DNA from: Thermus sp. CCB_US3_UF1
GTDB taxonomy: Bacteria > Deinococcota > Deinococci > Deinococcales > Thermaceae
NCBI RefSeq assembly: GCF_000236585.1
Contig: NC_017278.1
Coordinates: 186,001-250,000, forward strand
DNA length: 64,000 bases
Direction: 5' to 3'
This document shows, piece by piece, positions 18,782 through 26,271 of this stretch. How positions within the stretch are numbered: the first letter of the stretch is position 1; each line of letters begins with the position of its first letter. The notes beneath the pieces were generated by a model. That model had not been told where the DNA came from and searched no databases. It was given only the letters and a program-made list of their open reading frames with translations. The position numbers and the translations under genes are program-made.

Positions 18782-20040
18782 CGCTCCGTCCCGATCAGGC
18801 GGTTGATCTCCGCCGCCGCCTCCTTGAGGGCTGCCTCAGGGGTGGCCTGGCCCGCCAAGGCCTTCTGCACCGCCCGGAAGAGGGTCTGGCTGGCGGCAAG
18901 GCCGTTGGGGCCGGGGAAGCCGGTCCAGGGAGCCGTGAAGGGGAGCTGCTCCACCGCTACCCTTTGGATGGGGTTCTTCTCCACAAAGTCCTTCAGGTAC
19001 CGGGGGTCGCGGATGAGCTCGGGGAGAAGGGGGACGTACCCTGTCCCCTTGGTCCAGAGGGTGAACCCCTCGGGGCTGGTGAGGAACTGGATGAACTTCC
19101 AGGCCGCCTCCTGCCTCTTGGGGTCCTGGCTGAAGACCATGAGCACGTTCCCCCCGCTGGGCAGGGCCGGGGGCTTGCCCCCGAAGGTGGGGAAGCGGGT
19201 CGCCCGGAGCTCAAACCGCCCCCGGGTCTGCTCCTGGAGCCCGGCCCGGCGGGCGATGGTGGTCATGAAGCTGGCGGCCTCCCCTGCTAGGAAGGCCTGC
19301 TCCCCCTGCTGAAGGGGCACCCCCAGGGCGAGCCCTTCCCGGACCAAGCCCGCCCACATCCCCAAGGCCTCGGCGGCCTCCTTGCTGTCCAAGCCCGTGC
19401 GGAAGAACCCCCCTTCGCAGCGGAGGAGGGTTCCCCCGTTGGAGCGGATGAGGGCCTCCACCGCCCAGTTGTCGTCCAGGAGGATGAGGTAGATGCCGTA
19501 CTTGCCTGTGCGTTCCTTGATCTGCCGGGCAGCCCGCCGCCACCCCTCCCAGGTGGCGGGGGGACGGTCAGGGTCCAGGCCGGCGCGGCGGAAGAGGTCG
19601 GCGTTGTAGTAGGCCACGATGTTGGAAAGGGAGTAGGGCATCCCCACCAGGACCCCGTCCACCTGGCCCAGGGCCAGGACGTTAGGGGCGAAGCGGCGAA
19701 GGTGCCTTTCCCCGCCGTAGCGCTTGGCCAGCTCGTCTATGGGCACGTAGGGCAGGTTCTTGGCGGCGTAGCGGGTGTAGAGGTAGCCCATCTGCACCAC
19801 GTCTGGGGGGTTGCCCGCTGCCAGGGCCGCCTGGAGGTTCTGCAGCAGGCCGGTGTAGGCGTTGGGATTGTAGCGCTCTTCCACCTTGATCCCCGGGTTC
19901 CGCCGCTCAAACTCCCGGATGAGTTCCCTAAGGGCGGGCAGGCCGAAGACCTCGGTGTTGATGTGCCAGTACTGGAGGGTGATGGGGGCTTGGGCCAGGG
20001 ACAGGCCCGCCGCCACCACAAACCCAAGAAGCCCCTTCAT
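18769..20040 (-). CDS. ABC importer substrate-binding protein, UgpB/sugar type
   Basis: 423 residues, family 1 extracellular solute-binding protein. Signal peptide MKGLLGFVVAAGLSLAQA, then ITLQYWHINTEVFGLPALRELIREFE, a Pro-Asp motif (NPPDVVQMG) and the hinge typical of UgpB/MalE proteins. It captures substrate in the periplasm for the two following permeases. ATG 20040 is preferred: a GGGAGGTG site lies seven bases upstream, whereas the in-frame GTG at 20049 overlaps it. The promoter region carries the YTGAC direct repeat also seen before three other units of this cluster, so phosphate control is plausible. Exact ligand unknown. Confidence 0.88.
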   Translation of the reverse strand: MKGLLGFVVAAGLSLAQAPITLQYWHINTEVFGLPALRELIREFERRNPGIKVEERYNPNAYTGLLQNLQAALAAGNPPDVVQMGYLYTRYAAKNLPYVPIDELAKRYGGERHLRRFAPNVLALGQVDGVLVGMPYSLSNIVAYYNADLFRRAGLDPDRPPATWEGWRRAARQIKERTGKYGIYLILLDDNWAVEALIRSNGGTLLRCEGGFFRTGLDSKEAAEALGMWAGLVREGLALGVPLQQGEQAFLAGEAASFMTTIARRAGLQEQTRGRFELRATRFPTFGGKPPALPSGGNVLMVFSQDPKRQEAAWKFIQFLTSPEGFTLWTKGTGYVPLLPELIRDPRYLKDFVEKNPIQRVAVEQLPFTAPWTGFPGPNGLAASQTLFRAVQKALAGQATPEAALKEAAAEINRLIGTERCRE

Positions 20041-20060
20041 CCCCTTCACCTCCCATCCCT

Positions 20061-20092
20061 AGGGTGGGGGAGGCCCATCAGAGGGCGGTCAG
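20061..20092 (-). promoter_or_regulatory. PHO-box-like direct repeat before the UgpB-like gene
   Basis: On the minus strand CTGAC (20092-20088), six bases, CTGAT (20081-20077): an 11-bp direct repeat. Ten bases further is CACCCT (20066-20061), a weak -10. Layout is the same as at 24202, 25676 and 26223. It also overlaps the divergent promoter of the HEPN gene. Confidence 0.5.
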
Positions 20093-20097
20093 GCCGG

Positions 20098-20103
20098 TAA
20101 AAT
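20098..20103 (+). promoter_or_regulatory. -10 element of the HEPN/MNT operon
   Basis: TAAAAT ends six bases before the ATG at 20110, so the transcript would start at or next to the start codon, i.e. leaderless as often in Thermus. No good -35 is visible; that region is occupied by the 11-bp repeat of the divergent promoter. Confidence 0.5.
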
Positions 20104-20109
20104 GGCGGC

Positions 20110-20493
20110 ATGAACCGGGCCCGGGACTGGCTGGAGCAGGCCAGGCACAACCTGGGACACGCCCAAAGAAGCCTGGACCTAGGGGACTACGCCTGGGCCT
20201 GCTTCGCTGCCCAGCAGTCGGCGGAGGCGGCCCTCAAGGGCCTCCACCTCTCCAAGGGGCAGGTGGCCTGGGGCCACTCCATCCTGGATCTCCTATCCGG
20301 CTTGCCCGAAGGGGTGGAACCCCCCGAGGCCCTGTTGGAAGCGGCCAAGGTCCTGGACAAGTACTACATACCCACCCGCTACCCCGACGCCCACCCCGCT
20401 GGGCCCGCCGCCCGCCACTACACCCGCCTCGAGGCCCAGGAGGCCCTGCGGTTGGCCGAGGAGATCCTTCGCTTCGTGGAGGCCCGGATGTGA
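20110..20493 (+). CDS. HEPN-domain protein, presumed toxin of an HEPN/MNT pair
   Basis: 127 residues, the usual size of the short HEPN family. Four-helix pattern beginning MNRARDWLEQARHNLGHAQRSL, with the conserved AQQSAEAALKGLH helix. The motif IPTRYPDAH contains R-X4-H, the signature of HEPN ribonucleases; YYIPTRYPD is common in this subfamily. Its TGA overlaps the GTG start of the nucleotidyltransferase gene. Known pairs act as toxin-antitoxin modules in which MNT modifies and silences the HEPN RNase; whether this pair does so here is inferred. Confidence 0.85.
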   Translation: MNRARDWLEQARHNLGHAQRSLDLGDYAWACFAAQQSAEAALKGLHLSKGQVAWGHSILDLLSGLPEGVEPPEALLEAAKVLDKYYIPTRYPDAHPAGPAARHYTRLEAQEALRLAEEILRFVEARM

Positions 20494-20894
20494 CGCGGAT
20501 CTTTCCCTTTGACCCCAAGGCCAGGCTGGAGGAGGTCCGGCGGGCAGCCCAAAGCCTACAGGAGTGGCCCGAGGTCCTGGGGGTGGTGCTCTTCGGTTCC
20601 CTGGCCCGGGGGGAGGCCACGGCCTTCAGCGACGCGGACCTCCTGGTCCTCCTGGCCCACACCCCCTTGCCCTTCCCCGAGCGGCTCCTCCGCTACCGCC
20701 CCCAAGGGGTGCGGGGGGTGGAGGTCTTCCCGTACACCCTGGAGGAGGTCCGGCAAAGCCTCCGGGGGGCCTGGGGCCTGGCCCCGGTGGCCTTGCGAGA
20801 GGGAGTGGTCCTTTGGGAGCGGGAAGGTGCCCTGAGGGCCTTGGCTGCCGAGCTAGGGGACGCTATCCTTGGGGGAAGCGCAGGAGGCGGGTGA
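20490..20894 (+). CDS. MNT-type minimal nucleotidyltransferase, presumed antitoxin
   Basis: 134 residues with the pol-beta superfamily core VVLFGSLARGEATAFSDADLLVLL, which supplies the GS motif and the first two metal-binding Asp residues (SDADL). A third acidic position is probably in GVEVFPYTLEEV. The GTG at 20490 overlaps the HEPN stop, so the two proteins are made in fixed stoichiometry. MNT partners of HEPN proteins AMPylate the toxin in studied systems. Its last 32 bases overlap the 3' end of the opposing ABC ATPase gene, tail to tail. Confidence 0.85.
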   Translation: MTRIFPFDPKARLEEVRRAAQSLQEWPEVLGVVLFGSLARGEATAFSDADLLVLLAHTPLPFPERLLRYRPQGVRGVEVFPYTLEEVRQSLRGAWGLAPVALREGVVLWEREGALRALAAELGDAILGGSAGGG

Positions 20895-21771
20895 AGCCCA
20901 GTCCCACCCGTTCCCCGGGCCGGGCCTCGAGGCGCACCCAGGCCTCCCCCCAGGGGAGGTGGACCCGGCAGAGGACCTCCCCCCTGAGGGTCCGCCGCTC
21001 CAGAACCAGGGCCTCCACCTCCCCTCCCTCCCGCACCCACTCCTGGCGGAAGGCCAGGACCTCCCCGTCCTGGGGAAGGAGGTTGGCCCGGCCCAGGGCC
21101 AGGAAGGCCGCCAGGGAGCCTGGGGCCTCGTAGACCTCCTCGGGGGAGCCCACCTGGAGGAGCCTCCCCTCCGCCATCACCCCCACCCGGTCGGCCAGGA
21201 GCATGGCCTCCTCCGGGTCGTGGGTCACGTGGAGGGCCGTGGTCCCCATCTCCTTGAGGAGCACCCGCACCTCCAGCCGGAGTTCCTCCCGCAGCACAGG
21301 GTCCAGGGCGCTGTAGGGCTCGTCCAGCAGGAGAACCTTGGGCCTGCGGGCCAGGGCCCGGGCCAGCCCCACCCGCTGCCGCTGCCCCCCGGAGAGCTCC
21401 CCTGGACGCTTCCCCGCGTGGTCCAGAAGCCCTACCCGTTCCAGGAGGGCGAGGGCCTCTTTGCGGTCGGGCCTTGGCATGACCAGGAGGAGGTGTTCCA
21501 GGGCGGTGAGGTGGGGCCACAGGGCCTGGTCCTGAAAGACATAGCCCACCTGGCGCCGCTCTGGGGGCAGGTGGGTGACCTCCTTCCCCCCCAGGTACAC
21601 CCGGCCCCGGTCAGGGAGGAGGAGGCCCGCCACCAGGTGGAGCAGGGTGGTCTTGCCGCTCCCCGAGGCCCCCAGGAGGACGAGGACCTCCCCCTCCCCC
21701 ACCTCCAGGTCCACCCCCTCCACCCCGCCTCCCCGGGGATAGCGCTTGCTCAGGCCTTCCAGCCTCACCAC
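20863..21771 (-). CDS. ABC importer ATPase, FbpC/PotA/ThiQ type
   Basis: 302 residues. Walker A GASGSGKTT, Q-loop YVFQDQALWPHLT, signature LSGGQRQRVGLARAL, Walker B VLLLDEPYSALD and H-loop HVTHDPEEAM are all intact. A TOBE-like C-terminal beta domain follows. It powers the fused permease encoded just upstream. The start is one of two adjacent GTG codons (21771 or 21768) overlapping the permease stop; a GGGGAGG lies upstream at suitable distance. Family members import ferric iron, thiamine, polyamines or 2-aminoethylphosphonate, so the ATPase alone does not identify the substrate. Confidence 0.88.
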   Translation of the reverse strand: MVRLEGLSKRYPRGGGVEGVDLEVGEGEVLVLLGASGSGKTTLLHLVAGLLLPDRGRVYLGGKEVTHLPPERRQVGYVFQDQALWPHLTALEHLLLVMPRPDRKEALALLERVGLLDHAGKRPGELSGGQRQRVGLARALARRPKVLLLDEPYSALDPVLREELRLEVRVLLKEMGTTALHVTHDPEEAMLLADRVGVMAEGRLLQVGSPEEVYEAPGSLAAFLALGRANLLPQDGEVLAFRQEWVREGGEVEALVLERRTLRGEVLCRVHLPWGEAWVRLEARPGERVGLGFTRLLRFPQG

Positions 21772-23222
21772 CTTGGCCTCCCCAAAAGGGTGGTAGCGGA
21801 TAGGGCCATGAGCAGGAGGCCTAGGGCCGCAGCCTCCCGGTAAAGCCCCCCGTTCAGGGCCGAGAGGACCGCCACCCCCACGGTCTCCGCCCCGGGGGCG
21901 TAGAGGAGGGCAGACAGGGTGATCTCGGCGAAGGCCAGGGGGAAGATGAGGAAGAAGCCGGCGAAGGCCGAAGGGAGGAGGAGGGGGTAGCCTAGGCGGA
22001 GCCAGGCCCGCCACGCCCCAAGCCCGTGGACCCGCCCCGCCCACACCGCCCCCTCCACCCGCACGCTCCCCTCCAGAGCCCGCAGGGCCAGGGCGGCGAA
22101 GTTGAGGAGGTAGGCCAGGAACAGGATCCACGGGGTGCCGTAGAGGGGCGTGGGGCCCAGGAGGAGGATGAGCCCCAGGCCGAGGAGGGTGCCGGGAAGC
22201 AGGTAGTGGAGGTCCAGGACCCTCCTAAGCCGCCCCAGGGCCTGGGGAAAGGGCCGGAGGGCCAGGGCCAGGAGGAGGAGAAGGCCCGTGGTGGCGAGGG
22301 CCAGGAGGAGGGAGTTGCGGAGCCCCCTCTGGACCAAGGGTAGGGCTAGGGCCTCCCCGAAGGCCGGGTCCAGGGCCCCGGTATAGGGGTTTTGTAGGGC
22401 TTCCCGCACGAGGCCGAGCAGGGTTAGGGCCAGGGCCAGAAGGGCGTAGAGGGCAAAGAGGTGGCGGTAGATGGGCCTGGGGGGCGGGAGGAGGGGTTCT
22501 TGGGCCTCCAGGAGGGGGGGGCGGGAGAGGAGAAGGGCGGGAAGGGCCAGGAGGGCCAACCAGATGCCCAAGGCCGCCGCCTCCCCCAAGGGGTCTTGGG
22601 CCAGGGGGCTCATGAGGCGGGCGTAGGCCAGGGTGGGAAGGACATAGACCCTTTCGGGGAGGCCCAGCACCGCGGGCACCCCGAAGTTGCCCAAAAGGGC
22701 CAGGTACAGGGCCCCCCCTGCGGCCAGAAGGGGGGGCAGGAGGGGGGGGAGGAAGACCCTGAGGGCCCTCACCCCCACCACCCCGTGCACCCGGGCTGCC
22801 CCTAGAAGGCCCAGGGCCACCCGCACCTGAGGCTTGAGGAGGAGGTAGGCCAGGGGGGTGTAGTGCAGGGTCCAGGCCAGGAGGATTCCTGGGGCCCCAT
22901 AGGCCTCCATCCCTATCCCCTCCAGGCTGAAGAGCACCCCCATCCCCGTCACGAAGGGGGGGACCAGGTAGCCCAGGAGGAGGAGCCCCTCCCATCCCCG
23001 GCCCACCCGGCCCAGGAGGCCCCATGCGGCTAAGGCCAGGGCGAGAAGCAGGGTGAGCAGGGTGCCCGCACCCGCCAAAGCCAAGCTTTGCAGGACCACG
23101 TCCAGGTCCTGCAGGGTCCGGGGGAAGGTAGGGAGGCCGCGGAGAAAAAGGAGGAAGAGGGGCAGGGCCAGGGCCAAGGCCAAGCCCCAAAGGAATATGC
23201 GCAGAAGGGGGAGGGTTTTCAC
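21765..23222 (-). CDS. ABC importer double permease, FbpB/ThiP/PhnV type
   Basis: 485 residues, roughly twelve membrane helices: two permease modules fused in one chain, as in FbpB and ThiP. Module one has the coupling loop near LLGAARVHGVVGVRALRVFLPP, module two near VRVEGAVWAGRVHGLGAWRAWLRLGYP; both are degenerate EAA loops. The GTG start overlaps the binding-protein stop (GTGA) and the stop overlaps the ATPase start, so the three genes form one coupled operon. Substrate could be ferric iron, phosphonate or another anion. Confidence 0.87.
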   Translation of the reverse strand: MKTLPLLRIFLWGLALALALPLFLLFLRGLPTFPRTLQDLDVVLQSLALAGAGTLLTLLLALALAAWGLLGRVGRGWEGLLLLGYLVPPFVTGMGVLFSLEGIGMEAYGAPGILLAWTLHYTPLAYLLLKPQVRVALGLLGAARVHGVVGVRALRVFLPPLLPPLLAAGGALYLALLGNFGVPAVLGLPERVYVLPTLAYARLMSPLAQDPLGEAAALGIWLALLALPALLLSRPPLLEAQEPLLPPPRPIYRHLFALYALLALALTLLGLVREALQNPYTGALDPAFGEALALPLVQRGLRNSLLLALATTGLLLLLALALRPFPQALGRLRRVLDLHYLLPGTLLGLGLILLLGPTPLYGTPWILFLAYLLNFAALALRALEGSVRVEGAVWAGRVHGLGAWRAWLRLGYPLLLPSAFAGFFLIFPLAFAEITLSALLYAPGAETVGVAVLSALNGGLYREAAALGLLLMALSATTLLGRPRW

Positions 23223-24163
23223 CGCCGTAGGCCGAAAAGGGTGTTGAACCGCTCCAGGGTGGCGCTGTCAGCGAACCGGGCCTTGAGCCCTACCACCTGT
23301 TCGGGAGCTCCTTGGGGTCTAGGAGCCCCGGGCATCACCGGGTAGTACCCCCTCTCGGCGAAGATCCTCTGGGCCTCGGGGGAGAGGAGGAAGTTGAGGA
23401 AGCGCACCGCCAGTTCGGGGTTCTTGCTCCAGGAGGCCACGGCCACGGGGGTGGGCACCAGGATGGCCCCGTCCCGGGGATAGACCACGGCCAGGGGGGC
23501 TCCCCGGGCGATCTCCTGCCGCACCCCGAAGTCGGTGGTGATGGCGAGGCCGTACTCCCCCCGGGCCAGCTTCTGCTGGAGCACGGGGTTGGACTGCTCT
23601 ATCCGGAGGCCCTGCTCCTTTAGCTGGGCGAAGAAGCCCATCCCTAGCCGCTCTGCCAGGGTACCCACCGTGGCCAAGGCGGCCCCGGAGAAGTTGGGGT
23701 CGGGCATGGCCAGGAGGTTGCGGTACTCCGGCCTTAGGAGGTCCCGCCAGAGGGCGGGTGGGGTCCGCACCCTTTGCGTGTTCACGGCCAGGATGTTGTA
23801 GAGGAGGCGCACCTCGTGGTAGAGCCCCCCTCCCGGGGCGTACTGCACGGGGTAGCCCGGAACCGTGGGCGGCACCCGGCGGAGGAGGCCCTTGGCCCCA
23901 AGCTCCTTGAGGAAGTCCTCGTTGGCGAACCAGAGCAGGTCGGGTTGGGGGTTGCCCGCCTCCAGTTCCGCCCGCAGCTTGGCCACCACCTCCCCCGTGC
24001 CTGAGCGGAAGACCTGGACCTGGACCCCGGGGTTCCGGGCACGGAAGGCCTCCACCAGGGCGTTCACGTCAGCCAGGACCTCCGAGGTGTAGAGGGTAAG
24101 GGTGCCCTGGGCCAGGGCAGATCCCACCAAGAGCGCAAGGGTAAGGACGCTTTTCCCCTTCAC
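23219..24163 (-). CDS. ABC importer binding protein, iron/phosphonate (AfuA/PhnS-like) type
   Basis: 314 residues, signal peptide MKGKSVLTLALLVGSALAQG, then GTLTLYTSEVLADVNALVEAFRARNPGVQVQVFRSGTGEV, the start of the ferric/2-aminoethylphosphonate-binding family. LLWFANEDFLKELGAKGLL and a C-terminal FLLSPEAQRIFAERGYYPV fit. The paired Tyr residues that bind iron in FbpA proteins are not obvious, which leans toward a non-iron anion such as a phosphonate or phosphoester. The GTG at 24163 lies just downstream of a TAGCCT -10 preceded by the 11-bp YTGAC repeat shared with other phosphorus-type genes here. Confidence 0.82.
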   Translation of the reverse strand: MKGKSVLTLALLVGSALAQGTLTLYTSEVLADVNALVEAFRARNPGVQVQVFRSGTGEVVAKLRAELEAGNPQPDLLWFANEDFLKELGAKGLLRRVPPTVPGYPVQYAPGGGLYHEVRLLYNILAVNTQRVRTPPALWRDLLRPEYRNLLAMPDPNFSGAALATVGTLAERLGMGFFAQLKEQGLRIEQSNPVLQQKLARGEYGLAITTDFGVRQEIARGAPLAVVYPRDGAILVPTPVAVASWSKNPELAVRFLNFLLSPEAQRIFAERGYYPVMPGAPRPQGAPEQVVGLKARFADSATLERFNTLFGLRR

Positions 24164-24170
24164 GGTTCCG

Positions 24171-24202
24171 AGGCTATGGGGTCCGTGTCAGGAGCGCGTC
24201 AA
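24171..24202 (-). promoter_or_regulatory. PHO-box-like repeat and -10 before the Fbp/phosphonate-type operon
   Basis: On the minus strand TTGAC (24202-24198), six bases, CTGAC (24191-24187), ten bases, then -10 TAGCCT (24176-24171). The start codon GTG 24163 follows almost at once, so the mRNA is nearly leaderless. Geometry is identical to the boxes at 25676 and 26223. Confidence 0.6.
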
Positions 24203-24279
24203 TCGGTTTCGCCCATGATGTCTGGCTGGATCCTTCAACCCCGCGGGAGGATGGGAACCGGCAGGGGATCCTTAATGTA

Positions 24280-24311
24280 GGAAAAGCCCGGGGGCCCCTT
24301 TCGGGGGCCCC
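24280..24311 (-). terminator. Intrinsic terminator of the phytase-esterase-like gene
   Basis: GGGGCCCC stems (24311-24304 and 24298-24291) with a 5-base loop, followed on the minus strand by CGGGCTTTTCC. It lies 18 bases after the stop of the minus-strand gene ending at 24329. Confidence 0.6.
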
Positions 24312-24328
24312 ACAGGGGGTGTCTTCGC

Positions 24329-25606
24329 TTACCGCTTGAGGGCTGGGTCTAGGTTCAGAGGCTTGGCCAAGCGGATCCAGATGAACTCGTTGGGGTCCTT
24401 CACCCCGGCCCCCCGCCCGCCCGTGGCCGGGTAGTTGTTGTCGTTGACCAGGAGGAGGGTCTCCCCGTCCAGGGGGAGGACGGCCTCAATGGTGAAGTAG
24501 GGGAAGCGGTAGGCCCCGCCCCGGCTGAAGGGGGAAAGCCCCCTGGGGTCGCGCAGGTTCAGGAGGTCCACCAGGAGCTCCTTGCTCACGAAGCCCTGGG
24601 CGTCCTTGCGCTTCAGGTTCACCAGGTAGACCCGCTTGAACCGGGCCTCGTCCCCCTGGCGGCTGTCCCGCTCGATGACCAGGTACTCCTCCTCGTTCAC
24701 GGCCACGATGTCCCCGATGGCGTGGGCGGGGTCCTCGAGGCGGTAGAGCCCCGCCAGGCCCAGGTAGCGCCGGGCGGCGGGGTCAAACTCGTAGATGCGC
24801 AGGGTCCCGGGCGGGTCCCCCGCCACCGCCCCCTCCAGCATGGGGTAGATGCGGGTCTTGCCCGGGTTGATGGCCATGCCCTCAAACCCCCGGGAGGTGG
24901 CCAGGTTGGCGGGATAGGCCTGCCCAGGGGCCGGGGGGTTGAGGAGGAGGGCCGGGTTCTGGGGGGCCCGCACCTGGTCCTTGGCCGGGTCCTTGCCCTG
25001 GCCGAAGTCGGGGGTGGGGTAGGGGGGGTCCAGGAGGACCCCATCCGGGCCGAAGCGGAGGAGGTAGGGGCCGAACTCATCCCCCACCCACAGGCTCCCG
25101 TCCGGGCCGATGACGAAGGACTCGGGGTCAAAGTCGTACCCCGTGAGGAGGCGCTCCCGCGTGCCCTCGTTCAGGATGGGGAAGGGCACCTTGCGCAAGG
25201 GGTCGCGAAGCTGCACGTGGCGCAGGACCTCCACGCCCCCCTCCCCGCCTTGGGCCGTCTTGGGCTCGGGCCGCACCAGGTAGAGGCGGAGGAGGTAGTC
25301 GGGGCTGTTGGCCTTGCTGCCGAAGCCGTTGTCGGAGAGGACCCAGTAGGTGCCCGCCACCGGCCCCCGCTGGATGGCGCTGAAGCCCTGGACGGGCTGG
25401 CCGGCAAAGGCGGGGCTAGGGGAACGGAAGCCCGGGGTCTCCCGGTAGGCCCCGCTCGGGGGGCCGGGGGCAAAGGTGTCCGCGGGCAGGAGGGCCCAGC
25501 CCACCAGCTCCAAGGCGGGCGTGGCCTCCCCCTGGCCTGCCCCCCGGGGGGAGGCCAGGTACCCAAGGAAGGCCAGGAGGGTGAGGAGGGGAAGGAGGTT
25601 TTTCAT
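24329..25606 (-). CDS. Exported esterase-like phytase family protein (first of two)
   Basis: 425 residues, N-terminal signal MKNLLPLLTLLAFLGYLASP. The remainder is a beta-propeller-like protein of the esterase-like-activity-of-phytase family: VQGFSAIQRGPVAGTYWVLSDNGFGSKANSPDYLLRLY, PESFVIGPDGSLWVGDEFGPYLLRF, GFEGMAINP and a closing LLLVNDNNYPATGGR. Repeated Asp/Asn/Glu positions (SDNGFG, GDEFGP, NDNNYP) are the likely metal and phosphate ligands. Probably releases phosphate from organic phosphoesters outside the inner membrane; substrate unknown. ATG 25606 has a GGAGGTG site eight bases upstream. Transcribed divergently from a frameshifted lipoprotein gene, with a triple CTGAC promoter box. 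Confidence 0.82.
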   Translation of the reverse strand: MKNLLPLLTLLAFLGYLASPRGAGQGEATPALELVGWALLPADTFAPGPPSGAYRETPGFRSPSPAFAGQPVQGFSAIQRGPVAGTYWVLSDNGFGSKANSPDYLLRLYLVRPEPKTAQGGEGGVEVLRHVQLRDPLRKVPFPILNEGTRERLLTGYDFDPESFVIGPDGSLWVGDEFGPYLLRFGPDGVLLDPPYPTPDFGQGKDPAKDQVRAPQNPALLLNPPAPGQAYPANLATSRGFEGMAINPGKTRIYPMLEGAVAGDPPGTLRIYEFDPAARRYLGLAGLYRLEDPAHAIGDIVAVNEEEYLVIERDSRQGDEARFKRVYLVNLKRKDAQGFVSKELLVDLLNLRDPRGLSPFSRGGAYRFPYFTIEAVLPLDGETLLLVNDNNYPATGGRGAGVKDPNEFIWIRLAKPLNLDPALKR

Positions 25607-25627
25607 ACGGCTTCACCTCCAAGGGGA

Positions 25628-25676
25628 AGCCTAGGGGGGGTTTGTCAGTGGAAGGTTTGGGTCAGCCCGGGGTCAG
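25628..25676 (-). promoter_or_regulatory. Triple PHO-box-like element and -10 before the phytase-esterase-like gene
   Basis: On the minus strand CTGAC at 25676-25672, 25665-25661 and 25648-25644 (spacings 11 and 17). Ten bases after the last copy is a -10 hexamer TAGGCT (25633-25628). The 11-bp spacing and 10-nt gap match the other boxes of the cluster. Confidence 0.58.
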
Positions 25677-25750
25677 GGAAGGCTCAACCCAACCTAAAGG
25701 CCAGAGGGGCCATGCGCCTCTACCCTGAAGGGTTGAAGGAGGTAAGGTCC

Positions 25751-26175
25751 ATGAGGTTTGCGGTCCTTGCCCTGGCGGCCCTCCTGGGGGCCTGCGCCCC
25801 CGGCCCGTGCCCGAGCTGGAGGTTTCCCGTCGCTTTGGCCTGGTGGTGCCCGACGGGGTCCTCCTGGCCCGGGAGGGGGAGGGCCCGGTGGAGGTCACCG
25901 AGTTCCGCTTTCCCCCGGACTCCTCCTACCGGGCCTACTCCCTGGAGGAGCTGGGGGAGCGCCTCCGCGCCCAGCTGGAGGCCCGGGGGTTTTCCCTCCG
26001 CTGCCGCACCTATAACGCCCTTCCCCTCTTTGGGGGGCCCCAGTACACGGTCCGCCTGGCCCGGGGGGCAGAGGGGGTGGGGACCTTCCTGAGGCCCCTT
26101 CCCCAGCCCGACGCCTACCGGGTGGAGGTGGCCCCCGGTGACCCCAACCCGCCCCTAGGCTGCCCCGCCCGGTAG
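25751..26175 (+). pseudogene. Small lipoprotein gene with a frameshift in a C tract
   Basis: Bases from ATG 25751 encode a lipoprotein signal with lipobox (MRFAVLALAALLGACAPG), but this frame then becomes nonsense-like. The real body lies one frame over, from about 25807: VPELEVSRRFGLVVPDGVLLA to the stop at 26175. Adding one C to the run of five Cs near 25797-25801 would join them (CAPRPVPELEV) into a protein of about 141 residues. A GGAGGTAAGG site precedes the ATG. No known family recognised. It is a recent pseudogene, a slippage-prone coding tract, or a sequencing error. Confidence 0.7.
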
Positions 26176-26191
26176 CCCCCCGCCCCGGGAT

Positions 26192-26217
26192 ACCCCCTGC
26201 CTCGGGCAGGGGGTTTG
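26192..26217 (+). terminator. Hairpin terminator after the lipoprotein gene
   Basis: Perfect 10-bp stem ACCCCCTGCC / GGCAGGGGGT with a TCG loop and a short TTT tail, 17 bases after the stop at 26175. Confidence 0.65.
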
Positions 26218-26222
26218 GCTCC

Positions 26223-26254
26223 CTGACCAGGGATTGACAGGCTTCCCGTACCAT
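26223..26254 (+). promoter_or_regulatory. PHO-box-like repeat and -10 before the second phytase-esterase/nuclease operon
   Basis: CTGAC (26223-26227), six bases, TTGAC (26234-26238), ten bases, then -10 TACCAT (26249-26254). The clearest of four matching elements. Predicted transcription start is about 26261. Confidence 0.62.
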
Positions 26255-26271
26255 CCCCCCGGGTGGTACCT

